Shown one piece after another: positions 1 to 8,747 of a DNA stretch of 64,000 nucleotides. Location: contig CANPIM010000004.1 of assembly GCA_947574135.1 (NCBI GenBank), positions 24,183 through 88,182 on the forward strand, written 5' to 3'. This DNA is from an uncultured Lachnospiraceae bacterium (GTDB lineage Bacteria > Bacillota > Clostridia > Lachnospirales > Lachnospiraceae). The translations under genes were made by a program, and so were the position numbers. The first letter of the stretch is position 1, and each line of letters begins with the position of its first letter. The notes under the pieces were generated by a model. It saw nothing but the letters and a program-made list of their open reading frames with translations. It ran no database searches and was not told the origin of the DNA.

Positions 1-220
1 CCAGCTGATTTTCATCAAAAACCTTAAAAAACTGATAGCCCTGGATCACCTGACTATCCGCAGGAGAATCAATGAAAGCCAGCACGGAGCCTGTATAGGT
101 CTCCGCCTCCGGAAAGGTTGATGCCAATACCTTCCCCTCCGTATCAATGACACACAGATCAATTCTCGTAATTCCCTTTAAGCCCTCAATGGTGTTTTGA
201 AGTATCTGGTTTGAAATCAT
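1..220 (-). CDS. PucR/CdaR-type transcriptional regulator, N-terminal part only
   Basis: The gene runs off the left edge; only about 73 N-terminal residues are visible. They begin MISNQILQNTIEGLKGI and continue through a stretch with IDLCVIDTEGKVLAST, which I recognise as the sensor start of clostridial sugar-diacid/PucR-family regulators. The ATG at 218-220 is preceded by a GGAG ribosome site. The DNA-binding PucR-type HTH expected at the C-terminus lies outside the window, so the family call rests on the N-terminus alone. It is transcribed away from the YitT gene, with a 237-bp A/T-rich gap between them. Confidence 0.6.
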   Translation of the reverse strand, partial: MISNQILQNTIEGLKGITRIDLCVIDTEGKVLASTFPEAETYTGSVLAFIDSPADSQVIQGYQFFKVFDENQL

Positions 221-457
221 AACTCTCCGCTCCTTTGCTCATATACCGTTGTGCATATCGCTGCATTTCCAAATCCTGCGTTTTAGAAATTTCACTAAAA
301 AATATCCCCCATTTTTCAGCAAAACGAAAATACCTAACTTATATATTAATGCAAAACCACAAAAAAAGAAAGAGGAAATACAAATATTTTTATGCACTTC
401 CTCTCTTTTTTGGGAATTTCCGGAAATATTTTCTCTGTGCATTGTTCACATATATTT

Positions 458-1327
458 CTAAGGACAATATTCCTGGAAGCCCTCCCCCAAAACCTCCCTG
501 GCATCCGTCACAATCACAAAGGCCTTGGGGTCCTCCCGAAGGACCAGTCCCTTTAGCGTCACAATCTCCCGCCGGGAAACCACGCAGTAGAGCATCTGCC
601 GGGTCTGGCCGGAATACATGCCTGTGGCGGCTATCCCTGTAACGCCCCGTCCCAAATGCTCCATAAGCACAGCGGCCACCCTGGGCGGGTCCTCCGTGAC
701 AATAAAGGCAGCCTTGGAGAATTTCCGGCCCTCAATAATGCCGTCGGAGATTTTGGAAACCAGATAGATGGCAATGATGGCGTACATGGCCACATGGATG
801 CCAAAGAGGAAGGCGCCTCCTATGACCACCAGGGCGTCAACCACCTGCATAATGTCCGAGATGGTGTAATGGGGCATGTATTTCTGGATAATGGCAGCCA
901 CCAGATCCGTTCCCCCTGTGGTAGCCTGGGCCAAAAACACCAGCCCAATCCCCGCGCCGCTTATCACTCCGCCAAACAGGGCCGTCAGCACATAATCCCC
1001 CGGGGACAGAGGTACCACCGGCAGCAGGGCCAGCCAGGCCGACAGAGCCAGGGTAGCCACCAGAGTCCTGGCAATATATCCCAGTCCCCGCTGCCTGGCC
1101 GCCACCACAAAAATGGGAACATTTAACACCAGGTTGGTCAGACCCAGGGAAATGCCGCCCTCCACATAGGGGGCCGTCAGATCCTTGATAATAATGGCCA
1201 GACCGGATACCCCGCCGGTTACCATTCCCGCCGGGTCATAGATGGAGCTGATGGCAAAGGCCATAAGGCCTGTTCCGGCAAAAATCAGCATATAATCCAG
1301 AATCACCTGTTTTCCAAATTGTTTCAT
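458..1327 (-). CDS. YitT family membrane protein (DUF161 + DUF2179)
   Basis: This 289-residue protein has the YitT layout: about five to six hydrophobic helices in residues 10-200, with the conserved early stretch DPAGMVTGGVSGLAI, followed by a soluble C-terminal DUF2179 domain (from about residue 205, FIVTEDPPRVAAVLMEHLGRGVT). Family members are integral membrane proteins of unknown transport or sensing role. The length is normal for the family. The ATG has an AGGAG site 7 bases upstream. The gene stands alone and is divergent from the small membrane-anchored protein at 1484. Family call firm, function unknown. Confidence 0.88.
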   Translation of the reverse strand: MKQFGKQVILDYMLIFAGTGLMAFAISSIYDPAGMVTGGVSGLAIIIKDLTAPYVEGGISLGLTNLVLNVPIFVVAARQRGLGYIARTLVATLALSAWLALLPVVPLSPGDYVLTALFGGVISGAGIGLVFLAQATTGGTDLVAAIIQKYMPHYTISDIMQVVDALVVIGGAFLFGIHVAMYAIIAIYLVSKISDGIIEGRKFSKAAFIVTEDPPRVAAVLMEHLGRGVTGIAATGMYSGQTRQMLYCVVSRREIVTLKGLVLREDPKAFVIVTDAREVLGEGFQEYCP

Positions 1328-1483
1328 AGCTTTTCTCCTACTTTAAAATCCCTGCGCCATAGCACAAAAGGGGAAAATCCCTTGGCGACTTTCCCATTAT
1401 TTTTCACCTCTGCCCCTGCAATTATGCGGCATAAAGCCCTTTCCTTGCTCATACATTATAATAATCAATTTCAGGAGGCGTCT

Positions 1484-2023
1484 ATGAACTCCAAAACCAA
1501 AATCGTAGTCCTTCGCATGAAGGAATTAATCTATACGGGCATCTTCGTACTGCTGGGAATCCTGCTGATTGTCCTGCTGGTCACCATGTTTGCTCCGGGA
1601 AGAAAGGGGAAAGAGCCTGCCTCACCCGTAGAGGTAAAGGAGGAACAAAGCCTGTACCGTCCCGGCCTGTACACGGCCTCCATTATGCTTGGGGGCAATT
1701 CCATTGATTTGGAAGTAACCGTGGAAAAAGATTACATAGCCTCGATCCGCCTGGTAAACCTGGATGAGACCATTACCACCATGTATCCCCTGATGCAGCC
1801 GGCTCTGGAGAACCTGACCACCCAGATTTACAGCTCCCAGTCTCTGGATAATATCACGTATCCGGAGGAAAATCAATATACCTCCATGGTAATTCTGGAT
1901 GCCATAAAGACGGCTCTGGAAAAGGCAAAGCTAAAGGACGGGGAGGAGCCAGAGGAAAAAACCGGCGCCTCGGAAGGGAAAGACGCCGGAAACAACAGCA
2001 CCAAAAAAGATACCACAGATTAA
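1484..2023 (+). CDS. Membrane-anchored protein with an FMN_bind-like domain
   Basis: A 179-residue protein with one N-terminal membrane helix (about residues 15-35, LIYTGIFVLLGILLIVLLVT), a short linker, a domain at about 55-150, and a hydrophilic Glu/Lys-rich tail. The domain resembles FMN_bind repeats: it opens with YRPGLYTASIMLGG, has a repeated beta hairpin, and ends with a YTSMVILDAIKTAL helix where FMN_bind has its SGATxTS flavinylation motif. The Ser-Gly-Ala-Thr signature itself is absent, so covalent flavin is unlikely. The start was chosen at the ATG at 1484 because of the CAGGAGG site just upstream; an in-frame ATG at 1319 has no such site. Function unknown. Confidence 0.65.
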   Translation: MNSKTKIVVLRMKELIYTGIFVLLGILLIVLLVTMFAPGRKGKEPASPVEVKEEQSLYRPGLYTASIMLGGNSIDLEVTVEKDYIASIRLVNLDETITTMYPLMQPALENLTTQIYSSQSLDNITYPEENQYTSMVILDAIKTALEKAKLKDGEEPEEKTGASEGKDAGNNSTKKDTTD

Positions 2024-2029
2024 GCACCC

Positions 2030-2938
2030 TTACTGGCTATGGGAAAAGCTTTTTCGAAACCGGGCAGGCGAGCAATGCATCTGATCACGGAATACCTTGC
2101 AAAAATGGCTGGGATTGGCAAATCACACAGCCAGCCCCACATCCAATATGGGGGCTCCCGTCTCCAGAAGCATCTTGCCTGCCATCTGTATGCGATACTG
2201 CCGCACATAGTCCATGGGGGACTGCTGGAGAAAGCTTCGAAAGCAGCGCTGGCACTCCCGCTCACAGACGCCGGCCGAAGCCGCCAGATGAGACACGGTA
2301 ATTCCCGAGGCGTAATGGGTATGTATGTAGGCCAGCATTTTGCGGAGCCGGTCCATTTGAGGCTCTTCCTTCCCTCCCCCGGACAGACAAGCCCTGTTTT
2401 CCTCCAAAATCAGCAACAGAGCCTTGGCCAAATGATATCTCACATCATACTCATACCCCTGCCCTTCCTGCCGGCAGCTTTGGTGGGCCGCCCGCATATG
2501 TTCCAGAATTTTCACATGTCTGTTGTCTGACAAAACAAACACGGCTCCCGGAAAAGCCTTGGCGGAAACCAGAGGGTATATATATTTTTCATCGAAAACA
2601 GTTCCCGGTCCCCCGGAAATCAGACGGGCATCAAAAACCAGAGAGTACACACAGCAGGGCTCCCCTTCCTTCATCCAGATCCGATGGAGAGCCCGGGTAT
2701 TGCAAAAAAACCCCTCTCCCTCTCTCAGATCAGCCCTTTTCCCCCCAAACTGTACCTGAACATATCCCCTTACTACCATCATAAATTCCAGCTCCCGGTG
2801 CCAGTGCCAGGGAACCCCCTCCCTCTCCCCTTTGCGCCAGTCTGTGTAATAGGCGCTGCAGGGAAACTGCGGCTTTTCATGCTCCTGCCTTTTCTGCTGA
2901 TCCGCCGCCAGCTGCATCCAGATTAATTCTGAAACCAT
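2030..2938 (-). pseudogene. AraC family regulator interrupted by one in-frame stop
   Basis: A cupin-type sensor (HWHRELEFMMVVRGYVQVQFGG) is followed by an AraC HTH pair. The reading frame meets a TGA at 2123-2125 inside the second HTH. Past it, in the same frame, the protein continues FANPSHFCKVFRDQMHCSPA...FRK to a TAA at 2030-2032, exactly the normal AraC ending. The TGA sits where the family has the Gly of the VGF motif, so one base (GGA to TGA) explains the break. The product would lose about 31 residues, including most of the second recognition helix. The ATG at 2938 was chosen over a TTG at 3004 because the promoter -10 box lies at 3010-3015. It is divergent from the KARI-like gene. Confidence 0.8.
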
Positions 2939-3009
2939 TGCTTTCTCCCGTATTGTCGTTTTTAGAACATTTCTTGTCATGGATAAGGTAGAAGTTACTT
3001 TCAAAATCC

Positions 3010-3038
3010 ATTATACTGCAATTATCAGGCAGATGCAA
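3010..3038 (-). promoter_or_regulatory. Promoter of the interrupted AraC gene
   Basis: On the minus strand a -35 box TTGCAT (3033-3038) and a -10 box TATAAT (3010-3015) are separated by 17 bases. Transcription would start near 3003, which supports the ATG at 2938 as the start codon. Confidence 0.6.
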
Positions 3039-3105
3039 ACTGCTTTCTGGAAATATGATTTGGCCGAATCAAAACAAAATAAACATCAAACAGGAGAGAT
3101 TGGAA

Positions 3106-4092
3106 ATGGCAAATATCTATTATGACAAGGATGCAGATTTAAATCTGGTAAAAGACAAATGTATCGCTATTCTGGGATACGGCAATCAGGGACGCTCTCA
3201 GGCGTTGAATATGCGAGATTCCGGCGTAAAGCAGGTGATCGTGGGCAACCGGAAGGATGAATCCTACGATCAGGCCGTGGAGGACGGCTTTCCGGTATAT
3301 ACCATTGAGGAGGCCACAGCCAAGGCAGATATTATCTTTGTGCTTCTTCCGGACGAAGCCTGCCCGGAGATTTACAACACCCAGATGAAGCCTTATTTTA
3401 AGAAGGGCGTGCTTCTGAATTTCGCCTCCGGCTATAACCTGACCTACCACAATATCGAGCTTCCCCAGGATTCGGATGTGGTAATGGCTGCTCCCAGAAT
3501 GCTGGGACAGGGGGTTCGGGAGATGTATGTAAGCGGCGAGGGCTATCCGTCCTTTGTGGCTGTGGCTCAGGATGCCAGCGGAAAGGCCCTGGAGTACGGA
3601 AAGGCTCTCTGCAAGGCCATTGGCGCAACCAAAAAGGGCGTTATCGAGGGCAATATCAATGATGAGACCTACCTGGATCTTATGACAGAGCTTGGCGTTC
3701 TGCCCCTTGTATACAAGGTGTTTGCGGAGGCTTTCCGCCTGGAGGTGGAGATGGGACATCCGGAGGAGGCTGTTCTGACAGAGGCCTACCTCTCCAAGGA
3801 GATGGCATTCCTTTGGGAGCAGGCGGCCGAGCGGGGACTGTTCCGCCAGCTCTGCCTCCACTCTCACACTGCCCAGTACGCCCAGCTGAAACGGTTTGGA
3901 GAAGCTGACAGCCAAATGATCCGGGGCTTTTTGAAGGACGCTTACGAGTCCATTCGCTCCGGTGACTTTAACAGAGAATGGCAGGATGAGCAAAAGGTGC
4001 ACAACCTGGAGCACTTGGATGCCCTTCGGGCCCAGGCCCTGGATACGGACGTAACCAAGGCTGAGGACCGGTTAAAAAGCCGTTTGAAATAA
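3106..4092 (+). CDS. Ketol-acid reductoisomerase-like protein with altered active site
   Basis: This 328-residue protein has the KARI two-domain build: an N-terminal Rossmann fold with GYGNQG (24-29) and a C-terminal all-helical region. The metal-binding Asp and Glu of the first motif are kept (D191, E195), as is the Ser of the SxxTAxY motif (S253). However, the catalytic His of the family FAHGFNI motif is Ser here (FASGYNL, S108), and the Lys of APKGPGH is Arg (APRMLGQ, R131). The glutamate spacing in the C-terminal domain is also unusual. True valine/isoleucine synthesis is therefore doubtful. There are no ilv neighbours. A GGAGA site precedes the ATG. The gene is monocistronic and ends before a hairpin terminator. 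Confidence 0.75.
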   Translation: MANIYYDKDADLNLVKDKCIAILGYGNQGRSQALNMRDSGVKQVIVGNRKDESYDQAVEDGFPVYTIEEATAKADIIFVLLPDEACPEIYNTQMKPYFKKGVLLNFASGYNLTYHNIELPQDSDVVMAAPRMLGQGVREMYVSGEGYPSFVAVAQDASGKALEYGKALCKAIGATKKGVIEGNINDETYLDLMTELGVLPLVYKVFAEAFRLEVEMGHPEEAVLTEAYLSKEMAFLWEQAAERGLFRQLCLHSHTAQYAQLKRFGEADSQMIRGFLKDAYESIRSGDFNREWQDEQKVHNLEHLDALRAQALDTDVTKAEDRLKSRLK

Positions 4093-4131
4093 GCTCAATA
4101 AAACAGAAAATCAACAAAATTTAACAAATTT

Positions 4132-4174
4132 GAGGGAAGCAATCTCCTGTTCGCTACAGGTCATTGCTTCCCTC
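4132..4174. terminator. Hairpin terminator between convergent genes
   Basis: GAGGGAAGCAAT at 4132-4143 pairs with ATTGCTTCCCTC at 4163-4174, with an inner CCTGT/ACAGG stem. It lies between the ends of the KARI-like gene and the branching enzyme gene and could serve both strands. The flanking T-runs are weak. Confidence 0.7.
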
Positions 4175-4207
4175 AAGCTTATTCAAGCTTATACAAGTCC
4201 GTTCTCT

Positions 4208-6337
4208 CTAAAACTCAAACACTGCCACTCCATAGGGCGGAAGCGGATAGGCAAAGGAATAGGCGAAGCCGTCGCATTCCTGCTTTGCTGCCTTGTAAAT
4301 CTCCGGCTTCTCGGTTCCGGAGCCTCCAAACTCCGCCGCATCGCTGTCAAGCACCAACCTATACTGCTTTTTCTTGGGCACGCCCACCCGGTAATCCTCC
4401 CGGGCCATGGGAGTAAAGTTGCACACAAAGAGCAGATTCTTCCGCCCGGACTTTCCGCGGCGCACAAAGGAGAAGATGCTCCGGAAACAATCGTTGGGAT
4501 TGATCCACTGGAAGCCCTCGGGCACACAATCCAGCTCATACAGGGCCGGACGCTTCCGATAAAGCTGTAACAGGGCCTTTACATAATTTTGCATCTGCTG
4601 ATGCTTTTCCTCTCCCAGCAGGTACCAATCCAGCTCCCGGGCCTCGCTCCACTCCTGGAACTGGGCAAAATCCTGGCCCATAAACAGAAGCTTCTTTCCC
4701 GGATGCCCTATCATAAAGGAATAGGCCACCTTCAGGTTGGCAAACTTATCGTCGTAGAGCCCCGGCATCTTATTGATCATGGAGCATTTCAGATGCACCA
4801 CCTCATCGTGGGACAGCACCAGAACATAATTCTCGCTGTAGGCGTAGGTCATGGCAAAGGTCATAAGATTGTGGGCCCCTTTGCGGAACAGAGGATCCAG
4901 CTTCATGTACTCCAGGAAGTCGTTCATCCAGCCCATATTCCACTTAAAGGAGAATCCCAGGCCATCATTCTCCGGCTTATCCGTTACCTGTGGCCAGGCC
5001 GTGGATTCCTCCGCAATCATCATGGCCCCCTGGTTCCGGCCCAAAAGCACGGAATTCAAATGCTTAAAGAACTCAATGGCCTCCAGGTTTTTATTTCCCC
5101 CGTAAATATTGGGCACCCACTGACCGTCCTGCTTTCCGTAGTCCAGATACAGCATAGAGGCCACGGCATCCACCCGCAGGCCGTCCACATGGAATTGCTC
5201 CACCCAGTAGAGGGCATTGGCAATGAGGAAGTTCTTCACCTCACTCATCTCGTAGTTGAAAATCTTAGTGCCCCAGTCCGGGTGCTCTCCCTTCCGGGGA
5301 TCCGGATACTCATACAAAGGCGCTCCGTCAAACCAGGATAATCCATGGGCATCCCTTGGAAAGTGGGCCGGCACCCAGTCCAGAATTACGCCGATTTTCT
5401 GCTTGTGTAGGTAATCCACCAGGTACATAAAATCCTTGGGAGATCCATATCGGGAGGTGGGGGCATAGTAGCCCGTGACCTGGTAACCCCAGGAGCCGTC
5501 AAAGGGATGCTCCGCAATGCCCATAAGCTCCACATGGGTGTAGCCCATCTCCTTCACATAGTCTGCCAGGCTGTGAGCCAGCTCCCGATAATTATAGAAG
5601 CCGTCCTCCTCCGGTCCATGGGGATGCTTTTTCCAGGAGCCCGGATGCACCTCGTAGATAGCCATGGGCTGCTCCTTCATCTGGAATCCCTTGCGCTTTT
5701 CCATCCAGGCCTTGTCTCCCCAGGAATAATTCTCCAGATCTGCCACCTTGGAGGCATTTCCCGGCCGCATTTCCGAGGCATAGGCATAGGGGTCTGCCTT
5801 GTAATGCATGGCATGATCGGCTCCCTCGATCTGGTATTTATACAGCATTCCCTCCCAGGCTCCGGGCACAAAAATCTCATAGATGCCCAGGGGCTCCAGG
5901 CGCTTCATCTCATGCTCTTTTCCGTCCCAGCCATTGCATTCTCCAATAAGCATCACACGGAGAGCATGGGGGGCCCAAACCGCAAAGTGCACGCCCTTCT
6001 TTCCCTCCACCTCTGTGAGATGCGCTCCCAGCTTTCGGAAAATATCATAGTGATTTCCCTGTCCGAAGAGATACTGATCCAGATCCGATACAAAGCACTC
6101 CGGCAGCTTGGAAGCAGCCTTCCCTTTTCCCGTGCCCTTGACCGCTGTCTTGGCTCCAGTATTCCTGCCTGTGGTTTTTGTCTTGTCTGTGCTCCTGGCG
6201 GAGACTGCCTTGGCTTTGCCTGCTCCTTTGGCCGTCCCGGCTTTTCCTGCTGCCTTGGCTCTGCCTGCCTGCCTGGCGGACGCAGTCTTTTTCCCCTTTC
6301 CCATGTCCTCCATATCCTTTCTGCTCTTTTCTTCCAT
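4208..6337 (-). CDS. glgB: 1,4-alpha-glucan branching enzyme GlgB with a basic N-terminal tail
   Basis: A GH13 branching enzyme of about 709 residues. It moves glucan chains to make alpha-1,6 branches in glycogen. The CBM48 domain (about 95-185, with FAVWAPHALRVMLIGECNGW) is followed by the (beta/alpha)8 barrel, with the nucleophile in GLRVDAVASM, the acid/base Glu in MIAEESTAWP and the transition-state Asp in VLSHDEVVH, then the C-terminal beta domain. The first 77-80 residues are unusual: a Lys/Ala/Gly/Thr-rich tail (KTASARQAGRAKAAGKAG) resembling histone H1 tails. The ATG at 6337 is best spaced from the AAAGG site; a GTG at 6346 and an ATG at 6343 are alternatives. The amylase fusion lies 140 bp upstream on the same strand. 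No other glg genes are in the window. Confidence 0.92.
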   Translation of the reverse strand: MEEKSRKDMEDMGKGKKTASARQAGRAKAAGKAGTAKGAGKAKAVSARSTDKTKTTGRNTGAKTAVKGTGKGKAASKLPECFVSDLDQYLFGQGNHYDIFRKLGAHLTEVEGKKGVHFAVWAPHALRVMLIGECNGWDGKEHEMKRLEPLGIYEIFVPGAWEGMLYKYQIEGADHAMHYKADPYAYASEMRPGNASKVADLENYSWGDKAWMEKRKGFQMKEQPMAIYEVHPGSWKKHPHGPEEDGFYNYRELAHSLADYVKEMGYTHVELMGIAEHPFDGSWGYQVTGYYAPTSRYGSPKDFMYLVDYLHKQKIGVILDWVPAHFPRDAHGLSWFDGAPLYEYPDPRKGEHPDWGTKIFNYEMSEVKNFLIANALYWVEQFHVDGLRVDAVASMLYLDYGKQDGQWVPNIYGGNKNLEAIEFFKHLNSVLLGRNQGAMMIAEESTAWPQVTDKPENDGLGFSFKWNMGWMNDFLEYMKLDPLFRKGAHNLMTFAMTYAYSENYVLVLSHDEVVHLKCSMINKMPGLYDDKFANLKVAYSFMIGHPGKKLLFMGQDFAQFQEWSEARELDWYLLGEEKHQQMQNYVKALLQLYRKRPALYELDCVPEGFQWINPNDCFRSIFSFVRRGKSGRKNLLFVCNFTPMAREDYRVGVPKKKQYRLVLDSDAAEFGGSGTEKPEIYKAAKQECDGFAYSFAYPLPPYGVAVFEF

Positions 6338-6477
6338 TTCCATCACCTTTTATCTTATTTTGTATATTTCTTATTGTATTTAAAGTTCCGCTGCAGTCCA
6401 TCCAAGCCCCCAGCATCTGGAAACATTTTCGTTTATTACACGTCCGAAAATGCTTCCGGGTCTTGCACGGACAGCAG

Positions 6478-8700
6478 CTAATTAAAAACAGAATATCCGG
6501 TTTTATCCGCCTCCGTGATTTCCCGAATCACCCGGCAGGGTACCCCGGCTGCCATGACATTGGCCGGAATATCCTTTGTCACCACGCTTCCGGAACCAAT
6601 GACAACGTTATCTCCAATGGTCACGCCTGGATTGATATGCACGCCGGCCCCGATCCACACATGATTTCCTATGCGCACCGGCCTTGCATAGCAGGCGCCG
6701 GCCGCCCGCTCCCCGGCATCCATGGCATGGTTGGAGGTATAAATCCCAACCCGGGGCCCAAACAGCACATGATCCCCGATGGTGATTCCCCCGGCATCCA
6801 GCATTATGCAGTCAAAGCTGGCATAAAAATCATTTCCAATGGAGATGTTGTAGCCAAACTCGCAGCGAAACACGGGCTCAAAATGCACATTTCTTCCCAC
6901 AGACTGCAATAGCCTGGAAAGAAGCTCCCGGCGCTCCTCCTCTGGCCTGCCAAAGCTCTCATTATAGGCATTGGCAAGAAGCACCGCCTTTTCCCGGGCC
7001 GCTATAAGCTCCGGCGTCAGGTCATTGTACATGGAACCGCTCAGGGCCCGAAGCCGTTGCCGCTCCAGGCTTCCGGGAGATGCCTGCTTTTTCGTAAACT
7101 CCGGGGCCGGCGTCGGCTCCTCCTTGATCGGCTTCGATGATTGTGTCGGCTCCTCCCTGGCCGGCTCCAATGATTGCACTGGCTTCTCCTTGATCGGCTC
7201 CGGTGATTGCGCCGGCTTCTCCTCGGCCGGCCGTATCGGCTCTGTAGCCTGACACGTAGGCTCCCCCTGAGGTTCTGACAGGGTCTTTGCCTTATCAACC
7301 GTTTGTGTCTCTATGGCCTGGCGCATGGAGCTCTCCCTGGCTGCCCCGGCTCCTGCCACAAATACCACGCCCTCATTGGCTCCCAGGGAAACCCGCACCG
7401 TGCCGTTTTCTATGGAAATCCCTTTTCCGGACAATACCTCTACAACGCTCTCCGTTCCCACCGGACAAGCAAACACCAGTTCTGCGCCCTGGTCGTCGCT
7501 GTTTACCGCCGTCACCACTGCCGTGTCTCCCAGCACCCGGGCAAAGGCATACTGACGGTTCCGCAAAAGCAGCTCCCGGTAAGCCCCCTCTGTCAGGGCT
7601 GGCTGAGTCTTTTTCAGGGCCCCCAGCCTTTGAATCAGGGAAATAAGCTCCGGATGAGGCGCCTGCGCCTCCATATCCTCCAGCCGCAGGCAGGGGCGTA
7701 AGGGGTCGTCATTGCCCCCTTCCTTTTTTCCCAAAATCCCCCACTCGCTTCCATAGTAGATGGAAGGTATTCCGGGCAGGGTAAACATAAGGCTCCAGAC
7801 CAGCTTTAAATGCTCCGGCTTATGCAGCTTGCTGGCCAGGCGGTCCACATCATGATTGTCCACAAAGGAATAGAGCCTTCTTCCCCGGTAGATTCCTCCG
7901 TTTTCGTCAAACTGCCGGCGAATGGTGTGGGCAATCTCAAAATAGTTATGGTCATTATGTCCTGAGTACAGCCCCTTGTGGAGCTCGTAGTTTGTCACAG
8001 AATGCAGCAGGCCGTTTTCCGTCCACCGGGCGTAATCCCCGTGGATCACCTCTCCCATAAGCCAGAAATCCTCCTTTTCCCGGGCCGTCATCTCCCGCAT
8101 TTCCCGGAGGAACTGGAAATCCAGACAGTCTGCACAGTCCAGCCGGATGCCGTCAATGTCAAATTCCCGGATCCAGAAGCGGATCACATCAAACAAGTAT
8201 TGCCTCACGTCCCCATTCCACTGATTCAGGGCCGGCAGCTCAAAATAATTGTGCCAGGCGCTGTACCAGAAGCCGTCATGGTAGCCGGTGTCTCCCCCGA
8301 AATTTACATCCCGATACCAATCCCGGTAGGGAGAGGCCTCCCGGTTCCTCTTCAAATCCTGAAAGGCAAAAAATTCCCGTCCCGTGTGGTTGAAAACTCC
8401 GTCCACCACCACCCGCACGCCGGCGTCATGGCATTCCTTTACAAACCGAATAAAATCCTCATTGCTTCCCAGTCTGCGGTCCACTCGCTTATAGTCCCGG
8501 GTATCGTATCCATGGCTGCTGGACTCAAACAGGGGCCCGATATAGACCGCCGTGCATCCCAGCTCAGCCATATGGGGAATCCACTTCTCCAGCTCCAAAA
8601 AACGGTGTACCGTCTCCTCGCTCTCCTGGTATTTGGGCGCTCCTGCAAGTCCTAAAGGGTACATATGGTAGAACACCGCTTCCTCATACCATTTACTCAT
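6478..8700 (-). CDS. GH13 alpha-amylase fused to a maltose-type O-acetyltransferase
   Basis: One uninterrupted 740-residue frame carries two enzymes. Residues 1 to about 455 are a GH13 amylase (maltogenic/neopullulanase-like) with all key motifs: VVVDGVFNH (98-106), the nucleophile D188 in GIRLDCAD, E217 in LMGEVIHGD, and D284 in FVDNHDVD, then a beta C-domain. Residues about 456-551 are a Pro/Glu/Lys linker of degenerate repeats of the form EPIKEKPVQS. Residues 552-740 are a full maltose/galactoside acetyltransferase: the MYNDLTPEL helical start, left-handed beta-helix hexapeptides (ITIGDHVLFGPRVGIYT), and catalytic H658 in TSNHAMD. There is no signal peptide, so it acts in the cytoplasm. 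The start has an AAGGAG site. Probably co-transcribed with glgB. Confidence 0.9.
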   Translation of the reverse strand: MSKWYEEAVFYHMYPLGLAGAPKYQESEETVHRFLELEKWIPHMAELGCTAVYIGPLFESSSHGYDTRDYKRVDRRLGSNEDFIRFVKECHDAGVRVVVDGVFNHTGREFFAFQDLKRNREASPYRDWYRDVNFGGDTGYHDGFWYSAWHNYFELPALNQWNGDVRQYLFDVIRFWIREFDIDGIRLDCADCLDFQFLREMREMTAREKEDFWLMGEVIHGDYARWTENGLLHSVTNYELHKGLYSGHNDHNYFEIAHTIRRQFDENGGIYRGRRLYSFVDNHDVDRLASKLHKPEHLKLVWSLMFTLPGIPSIYYGSEWGILGKKEGGNDDPLRPCLRLEDMEAQAPHPELISLIQRLGALKKTQPALTEGAYRELLLRNRQYAFARVLGDTAVVTAVNSDDQGAELVFACPVGTESVVEVLSGKGISIENGTVRVSLGANEGVVFVAGAGAARESSMRQAIETQTVDKAKTLSEPQGEPTCQATEPIRPAEEKPAQSPEPIKEKPVQSLEPAREEPTQSSKPIKEEPTPAPEFTKKQASPGSLERQRLRALSGSMYNDLTPELIAAREKAVLLANAYNESFGRPEEERRELLSRLLQSVGRNVHFEPVFRCEFGYNISIGNDFYASFDCIMLDAGGITIGDHVLFGPRVGIYTSNHAMDAGERAAGACYARPVRIGNHVWIGAGVHINPGVTIGDNVVIGSGSVVTKDIPANVMAAGVPCRVIREITEADKTGYSVFN

Positions 8701-8747
8701 CGTTCACTCTCCTTTTTCTCTATGTCTTTCTCCTAACACCCTTCCCA

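Noticed and set aside
239..461. Short open frames in the A/T-rich gap before the YitT gene
   Set aside because: No ribosome sites, biased by A/T runs, no family pattern; only a 12-bp palindrome ATTTCCGGAAAT (416-427) is notable.
2123..2125. TGA as a selenocysteine codon
   Set aside because: The family has Gly here, no SECIS-like hairpin is seen directly after, and AraC proteins are not selenoproteins.
2020..2265. Short open frame over the end of the interrupted AraC gene
   Set aside because: It reads a different frame; the natural AraC continuation is in the frame of the TGA stop.
5507..6481. Long open frame on the plus strand opposite glgB
   Set aside because: Shadow of glgB and of the 3' end of the amylase fusion; no ribosome site and no family pattern; glgB motifs are unambiguous.
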